Source: an uncultured Pseudomonadota bacterium
GTDB taxonomy: Bacteria > Pseudomonadota > Gammaproteobacteria > Steroidobacterales > Steroidobacteraceae
Direction: 5' to 3'
Length of the DNA stretch: 32,052 bases
Assembly (NCBI GenBank): GCA_903908265.1
Contig: CAIVRI010000121.1
Coordinates: 1-32,052, forward strand
Shown: one piece after another, positions 23,031 to 30,452 of the stretch
Position numbering within the stretch: position 1 is the stretch's first letter
How the letters are laid out: the number at the start of each line of letters is the position of its first letter
Program-made: the position numbers and the translations under genes
The notes under the pieces: model-generated
Told to the model about the DNA's origin: nothing
Databases searched by the model: none
Seen by the model: only the letters and a program-made list of their open reading frames with translations

Positions 23031-23936
23031 ATGAAAATATTAGTGGTTGGTGGCACCGGCATGATTGGTGGGCACGCGGCGCTTTGGATGCAATCGCAGG
23101 GCCATGCGGTCAGTATCGCCTCACGCCACGCGCCACAGGCGCGTTGTGCGTTAGCTGCGTTGCCTTTTTTGCAAGGTGATTACATTCAGGACGGATTCTC
23201 TTCGAGCCAGCTTGCGCAGTTCGACGCCATCGTATTTGCGGCGGGAAACGACATACGCCACCTCCCAGCAGCGACCGATTTCGACCAACATTGCGAACGC
23301 GCCAATACGCAGAGCGTGCCTCGATTTGCAGTACTCGCGCGCACCGCCGGCGTGAAAAAGTTTGTACTGGTTGGCAGCTTCTACCCCCAAATCGCACCGG
23401 ATCTCATTACGACAAACGGCTATGTCCGCTCTAGACACTTGTCGGATGCGGACACTCGCTCCTTGGCTAACGCGCAATTTAGCGTCTGCAGCATCAACGC
23501 GCCCTTCGTCGTGGGCGCCGTACCGGGTTTGCACAGCGCCATGTTTGAAGCCTATACGCGGTATGCGGAAGGCGCCTTCGGTATACCGGCCTATGGACCG
23601 GCGGGTGGCACAAACTTCATGTCTACGCAGTCGCTGTCGGAAGCCATCTTGAGCGCCTTACTGCGTGGGGAGTCCGGCAAAGCCTATTTAGTGGGCGACG
23701 AAAATCTACTCTTTTCAGACTACTTCCGAATGTTCTTCCGTGCGGTCGGCAACGATCAGCCAGTACCATCACTCGACCAAGAACACCCCATGCTCCCCGA
23801 TATGGCGATCTACACCGGGCGCGGGACACAAGTCACCTATGAACCGGACCCTACAGACCTGGCGCTATTGGACTATCGCCGACACGACGTGCAACGGGCC
23901 ATCAACGAAGTGGTCGCGCAGTACCACGGTGTGTAA
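23031..23936 (+). CDS. Atypical extended SDR / NAD(P)-binding protein
   Basis: This 301-residue Rossmann-fold protein starts MKILVVGGTGMIGGHAAL, with the extended or atypical SDR glycine motif GGTGMIG (7-13). Later come VLVGSFYPQ (113-120) and Y131-x3-R135 where extended SDRs usually have Y-x3-K, so the catalytic lysine appears replaced by arginine. It could be an epimerase-like or 3beta-HSD-like reductase, or a non-classical enzyme; I cannot assign a substrate. It is the first of three plus-strand genes with a SnoaL-like protein and a KstD-like flavoprotein. Confidence 0.75.
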   Translation: MKILVVGGTGMIGGHAALWMQSQGHAVSIASRHAPQARCALAALPFLQGDYIQDGFSSSQLAQFDAIVFAAGNDIRHLPAATDFDQHCERANTQSVPRFAVLARTAGVKKFVLVGSFYPQIAPDLITTNGYVRSRHLSDADTRSLANAQFSVCSINAPFVVGAVPGLHSAMFEAYTRYAEGAFGIPAYGPAGGTNFMSTQSLSEAILSALLRGESGKAYLVGDENLLFSDYFRMFFRAVGNDQPVPSLDQEHPMLPDMAIYTGRGTQVTYEPDPTDLALLDYRRHDVQRAINEVVAQYHGV

Positions 23937-23983
23937 CAAGGACCGTTCCGTGTATCCCACAACCTCTGCCTAAGGATGACTCC

Positions 23984-24412
23984 ATGACGACTGCAACGAC
24001 TGCGCCTGCCGACATACAGGCACTTCTTTACCGATACGCGCTGGGCGCCGATCAGCGGGACCCTGTCCTGCTCGCCAGTTGCTTTGTAGCCGAGACGAAA
24101 ATCATCGGCCCCGGCTACGAGTTGGCGGGTCCTATAGCTGAGATAATTGCCAGCGAACTACAACGGCGCTTTGTGTGGACGCAACACAACGTCTTTAACC
24201 CCCTCTACGCAGTCAACGGTGATACCGCGACAGGTGCCACAAACTGCATCGCCAGTCACGTCGAGAAGCAAGCGGATGGGAGCCATCTAAAGCACGACTG
24301 GTATATCCGCTATCACGATCAACTGGTACGCCGAGACGACCAGTGGCGCTTTTTGGAACGCCGCATGGACGTGGGATTTACGAGCACCATAGCGGTCAAC
24401 CCGCTGGGCTAG
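23984..24412 (+). CDS. SnoaL/NTF2-like protein, possible hydroxysteroid dehydratase
   Basis: This 142-residue alpha+beta-barrel protein of the SnoaL-like superfamily has IQALLYRYALGADQRD, a central TQHNVFN, GDTATG and a final YHDQLVRRDDQWRFLERR. The layout resembles bile-acid 7alpha-dehydratase BaiE and Hsh2-type hydroxysteroid dehydratases, which also belong to this fold. Tyr17 or Tyr19 and the histidine in TQHN could be catalytic. Placement between an SDR and a KstD-like flavoprotein fits removal of a steroid hydroxyl as water, but this is inference. AAGGA at about 23972 precedes ATG 23984. It is distinct from the true isomerase at 12493-12864. Confidence 0.75.
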   Translation: MTTATTAPADIQALLYRYALGADQRDPVLLASCFVAETKIIGPGYELAGPIAEIIASELQRRFVWTQHNVFNPLYAVNGDTATGATNCIASHVEKQADGSHLKHDWYIRYHDQLVRRDDQWRFLERRMDVGFTSTIAVNPLG

Positions 24413-24574
24413 CCTGCATCACCCCGTCCGCTTGCATCCACGCAGACGCCTTTAGCGGGTTGCCACTACGGTTCCGTCCATTCGCGTGGGGCTCCCTCCA
24501 AAAGAATCCTGCGAGCGAACAGAACCTATTGCGTTAGCTATCAGCCCACAGACGTATAGACCGGAGTCACGACC

Positions 24575-26059
24575 ATGAGCGCACTGCGCGACGTTGCAAC
24601 CGACAGCCCGATACCCCTTAGCGCCATCACGCAGTGGGATTTTGAAGCCGACGTTGCCGTGATTGGGTTCGGCGCGGCTGGGGCCAGCGTCGCCCTCGAA
24701 GCGGCTCGGGGCGGGGCTCAGGTCATGCTCTTCGAGGCAGCGAGCGGGCCTGGCGGCACCTCCGCGCTCTCGGGTGGAGAGATTTATATGGGCGGTAGCG
24801 GCGGCACGCCCATTCAGCGCCTGGCGGGCTTCACTGACGACACCGAGGATCTCTATCAGTACTTGATGCTGAGTGCAGGACCCAATCCCGACGCTGCAAA
24901 GGCCAGACAATACGCAAACGAAAGCCTCAGCCATTACCATTGGCTGATCGAACAGGGTATCGAGTACAAGGCTTCTTACATCGCCGAACGCTGTATTGAA
25001 CCGGCCACAGATGATTGCCTCATTTGGTCTGGCAGCGAAGAGGCCTGGCCTTATGCAGCGCAGGCAAAGCCAGCGCCGCGCGGGCACTGCCCGAAGTACG
25101 TTGGTGCAGGCGGCGGCAAATATCTGATGGAGATACTGGCCAACCGTGTCGCCGAAACCAACACTGCGGTGCACTACAACGCCCGGGCCGTAGCGCTCAT
25201 CGTTGCCCCCCACCAGGAAGTGCATGGGGTTGCGGTCCGAATCGATGGGCAACTACGCACCGTGCGGGCTCGACGGGGTGTGGTGCTCTGTGCCGGCGGC
25301 TTCGTCATGAATAGGGACATGGTCCGACGCCATGCGCCGCTGCTCTTGCGGTCCCAATTTCCCATTGGCGCGATGGATGATGGCTCAGGCATCCGACTCG
25401 GGATGAGCGTTGGCGGCGCAACAGTCAACATGCACGAAGGATTCGTGACGTTGCCTTGGTATCCACCCAGTTCTTTGGTGCACGGCATCTTTATTAATGA
25501 GCAAGGGCAGCGTTTCATCAATGAAGACAGTTATCACGGCCGCGTGTCGCACCATGCCATCAGTCAGTTAGGGAATCGCATCTGGCTCCTCCAAGACCAA
25601 GCCACGTATGCGACCAGCGAGATGCAAACGTTCGCGCGGATGGAGATCGGCGCCGCCGGGGAAACTTGGGAGGAGGTGGAACAGGAATTGGCCCTACCCC
25701 AAGGGTCGCTGACCCAAACCGTGGCGGTATACAACCAGTATGCAGCGGCCGGCACCGACCCGCTCTTCCACAAGGCGGCCCGCTGGCTCAAGCCATTGGA
25801 CCAACCGCCGTTCGTTGCGATCGATTGTCGCGTCGACCATTGCTTCTATGCCTCGTTCACTTTGGGCGGCCTTGACACGCTGCCGAGCGGCGCCGTCTGT
25901 GACGAATCAGGGACCCCGATCCCAGGTCTATTCGCCGCAGGCCGGACGGCCTGCGGCCTACCGCGATTTGGTGCGGGCTACAGTTCTGGCCTTTCGCTCG
26001 CTGACGCCACGTTTTTCGGCAGACAGGCCGGGTTGCATTTGTCTAACACTTTGCGTTAA
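24575..26059 (+). CDS. KstD-like FAD-dependent 3-oxosteroid dehydrogenase/reductase
   Basis: This 494-residue flavoprotein belongs to the fumarate reductase/3-ketosteroid dehydrogenase family. The FAD motif VIGFGAAGASVALEAARGG lies near residues 31-50, GGTSALSGGEIYMGG near 65-79, and the C-terminal PGLFAAGRTACGLPRFGAGYSSGLSLADATFFGR closes the FAD site. The ending differs from canonical delta1-KstD (YPGPG...IG), so it may be a delta4-dehydrogenase or another steroid desaturase. An in-cluster role in introducing a ring A double bond is likely but not proven. GGAG lies shortly before ATG 24575, 162 bp after the SnoaL-like gene. Confidence 0.75.
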   Translation: MSALRDVATDSPIPLSAITQWDFEADVAVIGFGAAGASVALEAARGGAQVMLFEAASGPGGTSALSGGEIYMGGSGGTPIQRLAGFTDDTEDLYQYLMLSAGPNPDAAKARQYANESLSHYHWLIEQGIEYKASYIAERCIEPATDDCLIWSGSEEAWPYAAQAKPAPRGHCPKYVGAGGGKYLMEILANRVAETNTAVHYNARAVALIVAPHQEVHGVAVRIDGQLRTVRARRGVVLCAGGFVMNRDMVRRHAPLLLRSQFPIGAMDDGSGIRLGMSVGGATVNMHEGFVTLPWYPPSSLVHGIFINEQGQRFINEDSYHGRVSHHAISQLGNRIWLLQDQATYATSEMQTFARMEIGAAGETWEEVEQELALPQGSLTQTVAVYNQYAAAGTDPLFHKAARWLKPLDQPPFVAIDCRVDHCFYASFTLGGLDTLPSGAVCDESGTPIPGLFAAGRTACGLPRFGAGYSSGLSLADATFFGRQAGLHLSNTLR

Positions 26060-26108
26060 CTTAAAGTTATAATCTATTGAAAATTAAGTAAGTTTTAAAT
26101 TAAAATCT

Positions 26109-26588
26109 TTAGGCCGGCGTTATTTTGGCCATGCGGTGGTCATACTTCAGTGTCTTGACCGCAATAGCGGTCTCGACGTGGCTGACGCCCGGTAGCGCTA
26201 GGATGCGGTTATTGGCCACCTGCGCAATTTCTTCCAAGGACTGAAACAAGCCTATGGCCAGCAAGTCGTAGCGGCCGAGCATACGGATCACGCAGGCAAT
26301 TTCCGGCATCGCCGCCAACTGCTCGCAGAGCGATTGCAACTCGGTCTGACTCGCCTCAATACCAATCAACACCACGCGCGGCGCCCCGACCACCAAGGTA
26401 TTGGTGACGGCCGTCAATCGAATGCAGTGCGTTTCTTCCAACCGGCGGATTCTGCCCCGGATGGTGCCCTCGGTCACCCCCAACTGGGTCGCAATACGGC
26501 GATTGCTAACCCGTGCATCCTGAGCTAACAACTCGATCAACTTATGATCCAAGTCATCGAGTACCGGCTTCTTCGTGTTGTTGATCAC
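26109..26588 (-). CDS. Lrp/AsnC-family regulator, second of pair
   Basis: This 159-residue protein has the AsnC-type winged helix near residues 10-60 (LDHKLIELLAQDARVSNRRI, QLGVTEGTIRGRIRRLEE) and a C-terminal RAM/ligand-binding domain with LGRYDLLAIGLF and PGVSHVET. It begins with GTG, overlapping the upstream regulator's stop as GTGA (26585-26588), so the two are translationally coupled and may form mixed oligomers. The effector is unknown; the neighbours suggest a steroid-derived CoA ester. It is convergent with the KstD-like gene across a 49-bp AT-rich gap. Confidence 0.88.
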   Translation of the reverse strand: MINNTKKPVLDDLDHKLIELLAQDARVSNRRIATQLGVTEGTIRGRIRRLEETHCIRLTAVTNTLVVGAPRVVLIGIEASQTELQSLCEQLAAMPEIACVIRMLGRYDLLAIGLFQSLEEIAQVANNRILALPGVSHVETAIAVKTLKYDHRMAKITPA

Positions 26589-27061
26589 ATTGGCACCCTG
26601 TCGAAGTTGTACTTCACAACATCAACGGCGAGACCGGCGGAAATACGCCGGATGCCAGGAATGTGCACAATCTCATTCTCTAGAAAATGTCGCAATTCAT
26701 CAAAATCCTTGACCGCCACGAGCAACTCCAGATCGCGCGCACCCGTTACCAGGTGAACGGAGAACACTGCCGGCAACTTTGCCAACTCTAGGCCCACCGC
26801 TTCGGCCGCCCGACCACCGACCTCGATGCCGACCGCGATCAGCACGTCGTATCCTAGTGCGGCAAAGTCCGTCACGGCCACAACGCGCAGGGCATTGGCA
26901 TCCTCCATGCGGCGAATGCGCGCACCGACGTTGGTCGGCGAGATTTTCAGTGCGCGCGCGATATCGCGATTGGTTTCACGGCCATGGGCCTTGAGCAGCG
27001 CCACAATGCGCTTGTCAGTTTCGTCGAGGACGATGCTGCCATCTGCGGGTTCAAAAGCCAT
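26585..27061 (-). CDS. Lrp/AsnC-family regulator, first of pair
   Basis: This 158-residue protein has LDETDKRIVALLKAHGRETN, an HTH at about residues 32-51 (DIARALKISPTNVGARIRRM) and a RAM domain with VTGARDLELLVAVKDF and PGIRRISAG. ATG 27061 has AGGA nine bases upstream. It is divergent from hsaG across 187 bp that contain palindromes and repeated words, so autoregulation and control of hsaG-hsaF are likely by usual Lrp-family habit. No TetR (KstR2) or LuxR (TesR) gene is seen in the window, making this pair the leading local regulator candidate. Confidence 0.88.
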   Translation of the reverse strand: MAFEPADGSIVLDETDKRIVALLKAHGRETNRDIARALKISPTNVGARIRRMEDANALRVVAVTDFAALGYDVLIAVGIEVGGRAAEAVGLELAKLPAVFSVHLVTGARDLELLVAVKDFDELRHFLENEIVHIPGIRRISAGLAVDVVKYNFDRVPM

Positions 27062-27085
27062 CTTGTGAAATCCTACCTTGCCGCT

Positions 27086-27105
27086 TTACGCGTAATAAGA
27101 CTTTA
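27086..27105. promoter_or_regulatory. Candidate operator: TTACGCGTAA palindrome plus ATAAGACTTTA
   Basis: TTACGCGTAA (27086-27095) is a perfect palindrome joined to ATAAGACTTTA (27095-27105). The latter recurs exactly, in reverse orientation, at 30304-30314 upstream of hsaC. TTTACGCG also recurs at 30285-30292. The element overlaps the -35 of the hsaG promoter candidate, as a repressor site would. Confidence 0.5.
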
Positions 27106-27130
27106 CCTTATTTACGCATTCGATTATAAA
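27102..27130 (+). promoter_or_regulatory. Candidate hsaG-hsaF promoter
   Basis: TTTACC (27102-27107) and TATAAA (27125-27130) are 17 bp apart. The spacer contains TTTACGCATTCGA, whose ACGCATTCGA core also occurs at 369-378 in the leader of the ring C/D operon. The predicted leader is about 110 nt. Confidence 0.45.
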
Positions 27131-27248
27131 AAGTCCCTCAGAAGCCCCTTGCGCGGATCCTTAGGGTCCGCCTATTGGAGCTACTCTCAGTCGGTCTGCG
27201 TGTATAGAACGCGCCAATCCGGCCGGAAGATCATCCCAAAGGCAGCCT

Positions 27249-28154
27249 ATGACCTCGATCAACGTCGCTCTCCTCGGTTCCGGCAACATCGGCACCGACC
27301 TGCTCATTAAAGCCTTGCGTAGCCGCTGGGTAAACCCCGTTTGGATGGTTGGCATCGATTCCCAATCCGAGGGACTCCAAACCGCCCACGCCCGTGGGCT
27401 CAAAATTACGGCCGATGGCGTCGACGGACTACTTCCCCACATCAAGGCCGATGGCATCCAACTCGCGTTCGACGCCACCTCCGCCTACGTCCATCCGGAG
27501 AACGCACGCAAATTACAGGCTTTAGGCGTCGTCGTCATCGACCTGACGCCCGCGGCGATCGGCCCGTTTTGCATACCCCCCGTCAACCTTGCCGAGCAAG
27601 TTGCCAAGGGTGCCATGAATGTCAATATGGTGACCTGCGGGGGTCAGGCCACCATCCCAATGGTAGCGGCCGTCAGCCGAGTCCAGCCAGTAGCCTATGG
27701 CGAGATCATCGCTACCGTCGCCTCGCGGTCGGCCGGTCCTGGCACCCGTAAGAATATCGACGAGTTCACACGCACCACCGCAACGGGCATCGAGACGGTA
27801 GGCGGAGCGCGCAAAGGCAAAGCCATCATCATCATGAATCCGGCGGAACCGCCGTTGATTATGCGCGATACCGTCCATTGCCTGACGGACAGCACACCAG
27901 ACCAAGCGAAAATAACGGCTTCAGTCCATGCAATGATTGCAGAGGTGCAGAAATATGTGCCCGGTTACCGACTGAAGAACGGGCCTGTCTTCGACGGCAA
28001 CCGCGTCTCCATTTATCTGGAGGTCGAGGGACTCGGCGACTATCTCCCCAAATATGCGGGCAACCTCGACATCATGACGGCCGCGGCGCTGCGCACCGCG
28101 GAGATGATCGCCGAGCAAATGATTCACGGCAGCTACGCTGCTCGCGCTTCCTGA
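27249..28154 (+). CDS. hsaG: Acylating propanal/acetaldehyde dehydrogenase, HsaG (TesF)
   Basis: This 301-residue CoA-acylating aldehyde dehydrogenase has the NAD motif [12 protein letters not shown] (8-19), FDATSAYVH (74-82) and catalytic Cys130 in [12 protein letters not shown]. It converts propanal channelled from the aldolase HsaF to propionyl-CoA. Length and motifs match BphJ/DmpF/HsaG. AAAGG at 27238-27242 precedes ATG 27249, and the aldolase gene starts 9 bp after its stop, the usual pairing for this channelling complex. Confidence 0.93.
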   Translation: MTSINVALLGSGNIGTDLLIKALRSRWVNPVWMVGIDSQSEGLQTAHARGLKITADGVDGLLPHIKADGIQLAFDATSAYVHPENARKLQALGVVVIDLTPAAIGPFCIPPVNLAEQVAKGAMNVNMVTCGGQATIPMVAAVSRVQPVAYGEIIATVASRSAGPGTRKNIDEFTRTTATGIETVGGARKGKAIIIMNPAEPPLIMRDTVHCLTDSTPDQAKITASVHAMIAEVQKYVPGYRLKNGPVFDGNRVSIYLEVEGLGDYLPKYAGNLDIMTAAALRTAEMIAEQMIHGSYAARAS

Positions 28155-28163
28155 GGATTACCG

Positions 28164-29204
28164 ATGAACATCCACGGCCGCAAAGTCACCCTCCACGACA
28201 TGTGCCTGCGCGATGGCATGCATCCGAAGCGCCATCAACTCTCGCTCGAGCAGATGCGCCGCGTAGCCACCGCGCTAGATGCCGCCGGCGTGCCCCTCAT
28301 TGAAGTCACGCACGGTGACGGCTTAGGCGGCGCGTCCGTCAACTATGGGTTCCCGGCGCATAGCGACGAAGAATACCTCAGAGCGGTTGTCCCTTTGATG
28401 CAGCGGGCTAAGATTTCCGCCCTCCTCCTGCCGGGCATCGGCACTGTGGAGCATCTGTATTTGGCGCAAGACTGTGGTGTTTCGACCATCCGCATCGCCA
28501 CACACTGCACCGAAGCGGATGTCTCAGAGCAACACATTACGTTGGCCCGCAAGCTGGGGCTGGATACCGTTGGCTTCCTGATGATGGCGCACATGATCGA
28601 GCCGGCAGCGCTACTACAGCAAGCGCAATTGATGGAAAGTTACGGCGCAAACTGCATCTACTGCACCGACTCGGCCGGCTACATGCTCCCGGATGACGTC
28701 AGCGCCCGCATCAGCCTATTGCGCGAAAACCTGCGACCGGAAACAGAGTTGGGCTTCCACGGCCACCACAACATGGCAATGGGCATCGCCAATTCACTGG
28801 CCGCCGTAGCAGCAGGCGCCAATCGGATTGACGGCTCCGCAGCGGGACTAGGGGCAGGCGCGGGCAATACGCCCCTGGAAGTATTTGCTGCGGTGCTCGA
28901 TCGCATGGGGGCCCAGACCGGTGTTGATGTATTCCGGCTCATCGACGTCGCCGAAGATGTGGTGACGCCACTCATGGATCAACCGATCCGAGTGGATCGC
29001 GACTCGCTGATCATGGGCTACGCCGGCGTTTATTCGTCTTTCTTATTATTTGCGCAGCGTGCCGGCAAAAAATATGGCGTCTCGTCAGCCGACATTCTCG
29101 TCGAGATGGGCCGCATGAAGACCGTCGGCGGCCAGGAAGACCTGATCGAGGACGTCGCCATGAACCTCGCACGTGCGAAAAAGAGCGCCAAAGGCGCGCG
29201 CTGA
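28164..29204 (+). CDS. hsaF: 4-hydroxy-2-oxohexanoate/valerate aldolase, HsaF (TesG)
   Basis: This 346-residue HMG-CoA-lyase-like class II aldolase has the [11 protein letters not shown] motif (Arg16, Asp17, His20) and the metal-binding [11 protein letters not shown] with its two histidines, then [17 protein letters not shown]. It splits 4-hydroxy-2-oxohexanoate from ring A into pyruvate and propanal. GAGGA (28153-28157), overlapping the hsaG stop, precedes ATG 28164. It is convergent with hsaC; a hairpin lies between them. Confidence 0.93.
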   Translation: MNIHGRKVTLHDMCLRDGMHPKRHQLSLEQMRRVATALDAAGVPLIEVTHGDGLGGASVNYGFPAHSDEEYLRAVVPLMQRAKISALLLPGIGTVEHLYLAQDCGVSTIRIATHCTEADVSEQHITLARKLGLDTVGFLMMAHMIEPAALLQQAQLMESYGANCIYCTDSAGYMLPDDVSARISLLRENLRPETELGFHGHHNMAMGIANSLAAVAAGANRIDGSAAGLGAGAGNTPLEVFAAVLDRMGAQTGVDVFRLIDVAEDVVTPLMDQPIRVDRDSLIMGYAGVYSSFLLFAQRAGKKYGVSSADILVEMGRMKTVGGQEDLIEDVAMNLARAKKSAKGAR

Positions 29205-29213
29205 GTCCTAGGT

Positions 29214-29242
29214 CGGCCTGGGGCCACGCATGCGTCAGGCCG
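29214..29242. terminator. Hairpin between convergent hsaF and hsaC
   Basis: CGGCCTG (29214-29220) and CAGGCCG (29236-29242) form a perfect 7-bp stem; the loop contains the palindrome ACGCATGCGT (29226-29235). It spans the hsaC stop and the end of the hsaF transcript. No T-run follows on either strand, so a bidirectional terminator is plausible but unproven. Confidence 0.45.
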
Positions 29243-30140
29243 GGGGCGTCCAGCGGTGACCCCAGAGATCGGGAATGAGGCTAGTGGTCGGCACCCAGGT
29301 CGACCAGTCCGGCTGTAGACCATAACAGCCAAACTCCAGATCGAAGCCGCCCGGAGTGCGGGCGTAGAACGACACCATGCCATCATTCGAATGGCGGCCA
29401 AGCGTCGAACTGATCGTCACGTTATCGGCCAGACAGCGATCCAAGGCATAGCCGACATCGTCCAAGCTCTTCGCTTCCAACATGATATGCACGCAGCCCG
29501 AAGGCACCGGGGCCCCCATCAAGGCCAAGCTGTGATGCCGCGGATTAGCCGCGTGCATGAAGTAAATACCGAGTTTTGGGTCCGTTGGATTTGGACTCAT
29601 TTGCAGCCACATCTGGTCGGAGTCTCCAAAACCCAGATGCTGCTGATAGAAAGCCCGTGTTCGCTCCAATTGTGGCGCCGGCAGTACTACGTGCCCCATG
29701 CCCAAATCGCCCGTCACAAAGCCGCTCAGGCCGTGCGGAGAGGCAAAAGGCGCATAGTCGAGGCTTCGACCCACATATAACTCGAGTGGATTTCCATCCG
29801 GATCGGTGCAGCGGCGCAGCAACCGCGCGGCCCGAAGGGCGGCGTCAGATGCATCGGCATCCACGACCGCAACACCTGCCGCACGCAGGCCCGCGCAACA
29901 CGCCTCAAGCGCCGCCTCATCGCGGAACTCCCAACCCGCTGCCAGAAAACGGTCTGCGGCACCCGGCTGAATGACGATACGAAATGGACGCTCATCGATC
30001 CGCAATCGCAGCGATCCGTCCGCGCCCGCTGGCGCCTCCATGAGCCCCAACGTACTCACGGCGAAGTGCCGCCACTGCGCAAGATCCGTGGACGAAACGA
30101 CAATGTAACCGAGTGCACTCGTAGCCATATTCAGACCCAT
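29235..30140 (-). CDS. hsaC: 3,4-DHSA extradiol dioxygenase, HsaC (TesB)
   Basis: This 301-residue type I (two-domain vicinal-oxygen-chelate) extradiol dioxygenase has iron ligands His150 (GMGHVVL), His202 or His203 (RHHSLAL) and Glu269 (GGFDLEFG). Length and architecture match BphC/HsaC, which opens aromatic ring A of 3,4-DHSA by meta cleavage to the substrate of HsaD. The start may be ATG 30140 or the in-frame ATG 30128 (MATSALGY); AGGA directly abuts the first ATG, so the second is possible. It is transcribed alone, from a region containing the repeated ATAAGACTTTA word. Confidence 0.92.
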   Translation of the reverse strand: MGLNMATSALGYIVVSSTDLAQWRHFAVSTLGLMEAPAGADGSLRLRIDERPFRIVIQPGAADRFLAAGWEFRDEAALEACCAGLRAAGVAVVDADASDAALRAARLLRRCTDPDGNPLELYVGRSLDYAPFASPHGLSGFVTGDLGMGHVVLPAPQLERTRAFYQQHLGFGDSDQMWLQMSPNPTDPKLGIYFMHAANPRHHSLALMGAPVPSGCVHIMLEAKSLDDVGYALDRCLADNVTISSTLGRHSNDGMVSFYARTPGGFDLEFGCYGLQPDWSTWVPTTSLIPDLWGHRWTPPA

Positions 30141-30303
30141 TCCTAAACTTTTGATTGATGGAATTCCAGCCTGTCCCTGGAGCGCGACCGCGCTGACACC
30201 AGCTCCCCGACCAGCCGATACCAGAACGAGACTAAGGACTTAAAATCCCAGTCGCAAGCATTTCCAACGTTTTTTCTCGTTATTTTTACGCGAAAGCAAC
30301 AAA

Positions 30304-30314
30304 TAAAGTCTTAT
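30304..30314 (-). promoter_or_regulatory. ATAAGACTTTA word upstream of hsaC
   Basis: On the minus strand this reads ATAAGACTTTA, identical to 27095-27105 upstream of hsaG and in the same orientation relative to the gene it precedes. In both places it is followed after about 8-10 bases by TTTNCGC. The shared layout supports common regulation of hsaC and hsaG-hsaF. Confidence 0.5.
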
Positions 30315-30320
30315 ATCGGT

Positions 30321-30336
30321 ACTTTCAGTTGAAAGT
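30321..30336. promoter_or_regulatory. Inverted repeat ACTTTCA-GT-TGAAAGT
   Basis: Two perfect 7-bp arms are separated by two bases, about 180 bp upstream of hsaC and 7 bp from the ATAAGACTTTA word. The size and symmetry fit a dimer-bound operator. I did not find a second full copy in the window. Confidence 0.45.
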
Positions 30337-30452
30337 GCATCGGCCGAAACGCAGGCATCCAGCGCCAGGGGCGCAGCCGCCCCCCCCAGTCACAAAGTCG
30401 GCGCGACGCTAGGCTGGCCCTAAGCGGGTAGCACGCGCGAGGCAGAGAGCCG

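Larger units (their letters stand above)
30141..30452. other. hsaC upstream region
   Basis: This 312-bp stretch has no gene. An AT-rich block at about 30261-30340 holds TTTTTACGCG (30283-30292), TAAAGTCTTAT (30304-30314) and ACTTTCAGTTGAAAGT (30321-30336). The remainder toward the 30453 stop codon is GC-rich and includes a run of eight C around 30379-30387; I see no clear terminator in it. Confidence 0.6.

Noticed and set aside
22919-23179. 86-codon frame before the extended SDR gene
   Set aside because: It overlaps the start of the well-supported 23031 gene out of frame, has no ribosome-binding site and no recognisable motif.
23984-24412. Second ketosteroid isomerase
   Set aside because: It has the NTF2 fold but lacks the Tyr14/TVEDPVG/Asp99 pattern seen at 12493-12864; a SnoaL/BaiE-like protein fits better.
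30379-30387. Run of C near the hsaC upstream region as a phase-variable tract
   Set aside because: It is intergenic, only about eight bases, and not in a promoter spacer or coding start that it could switch.
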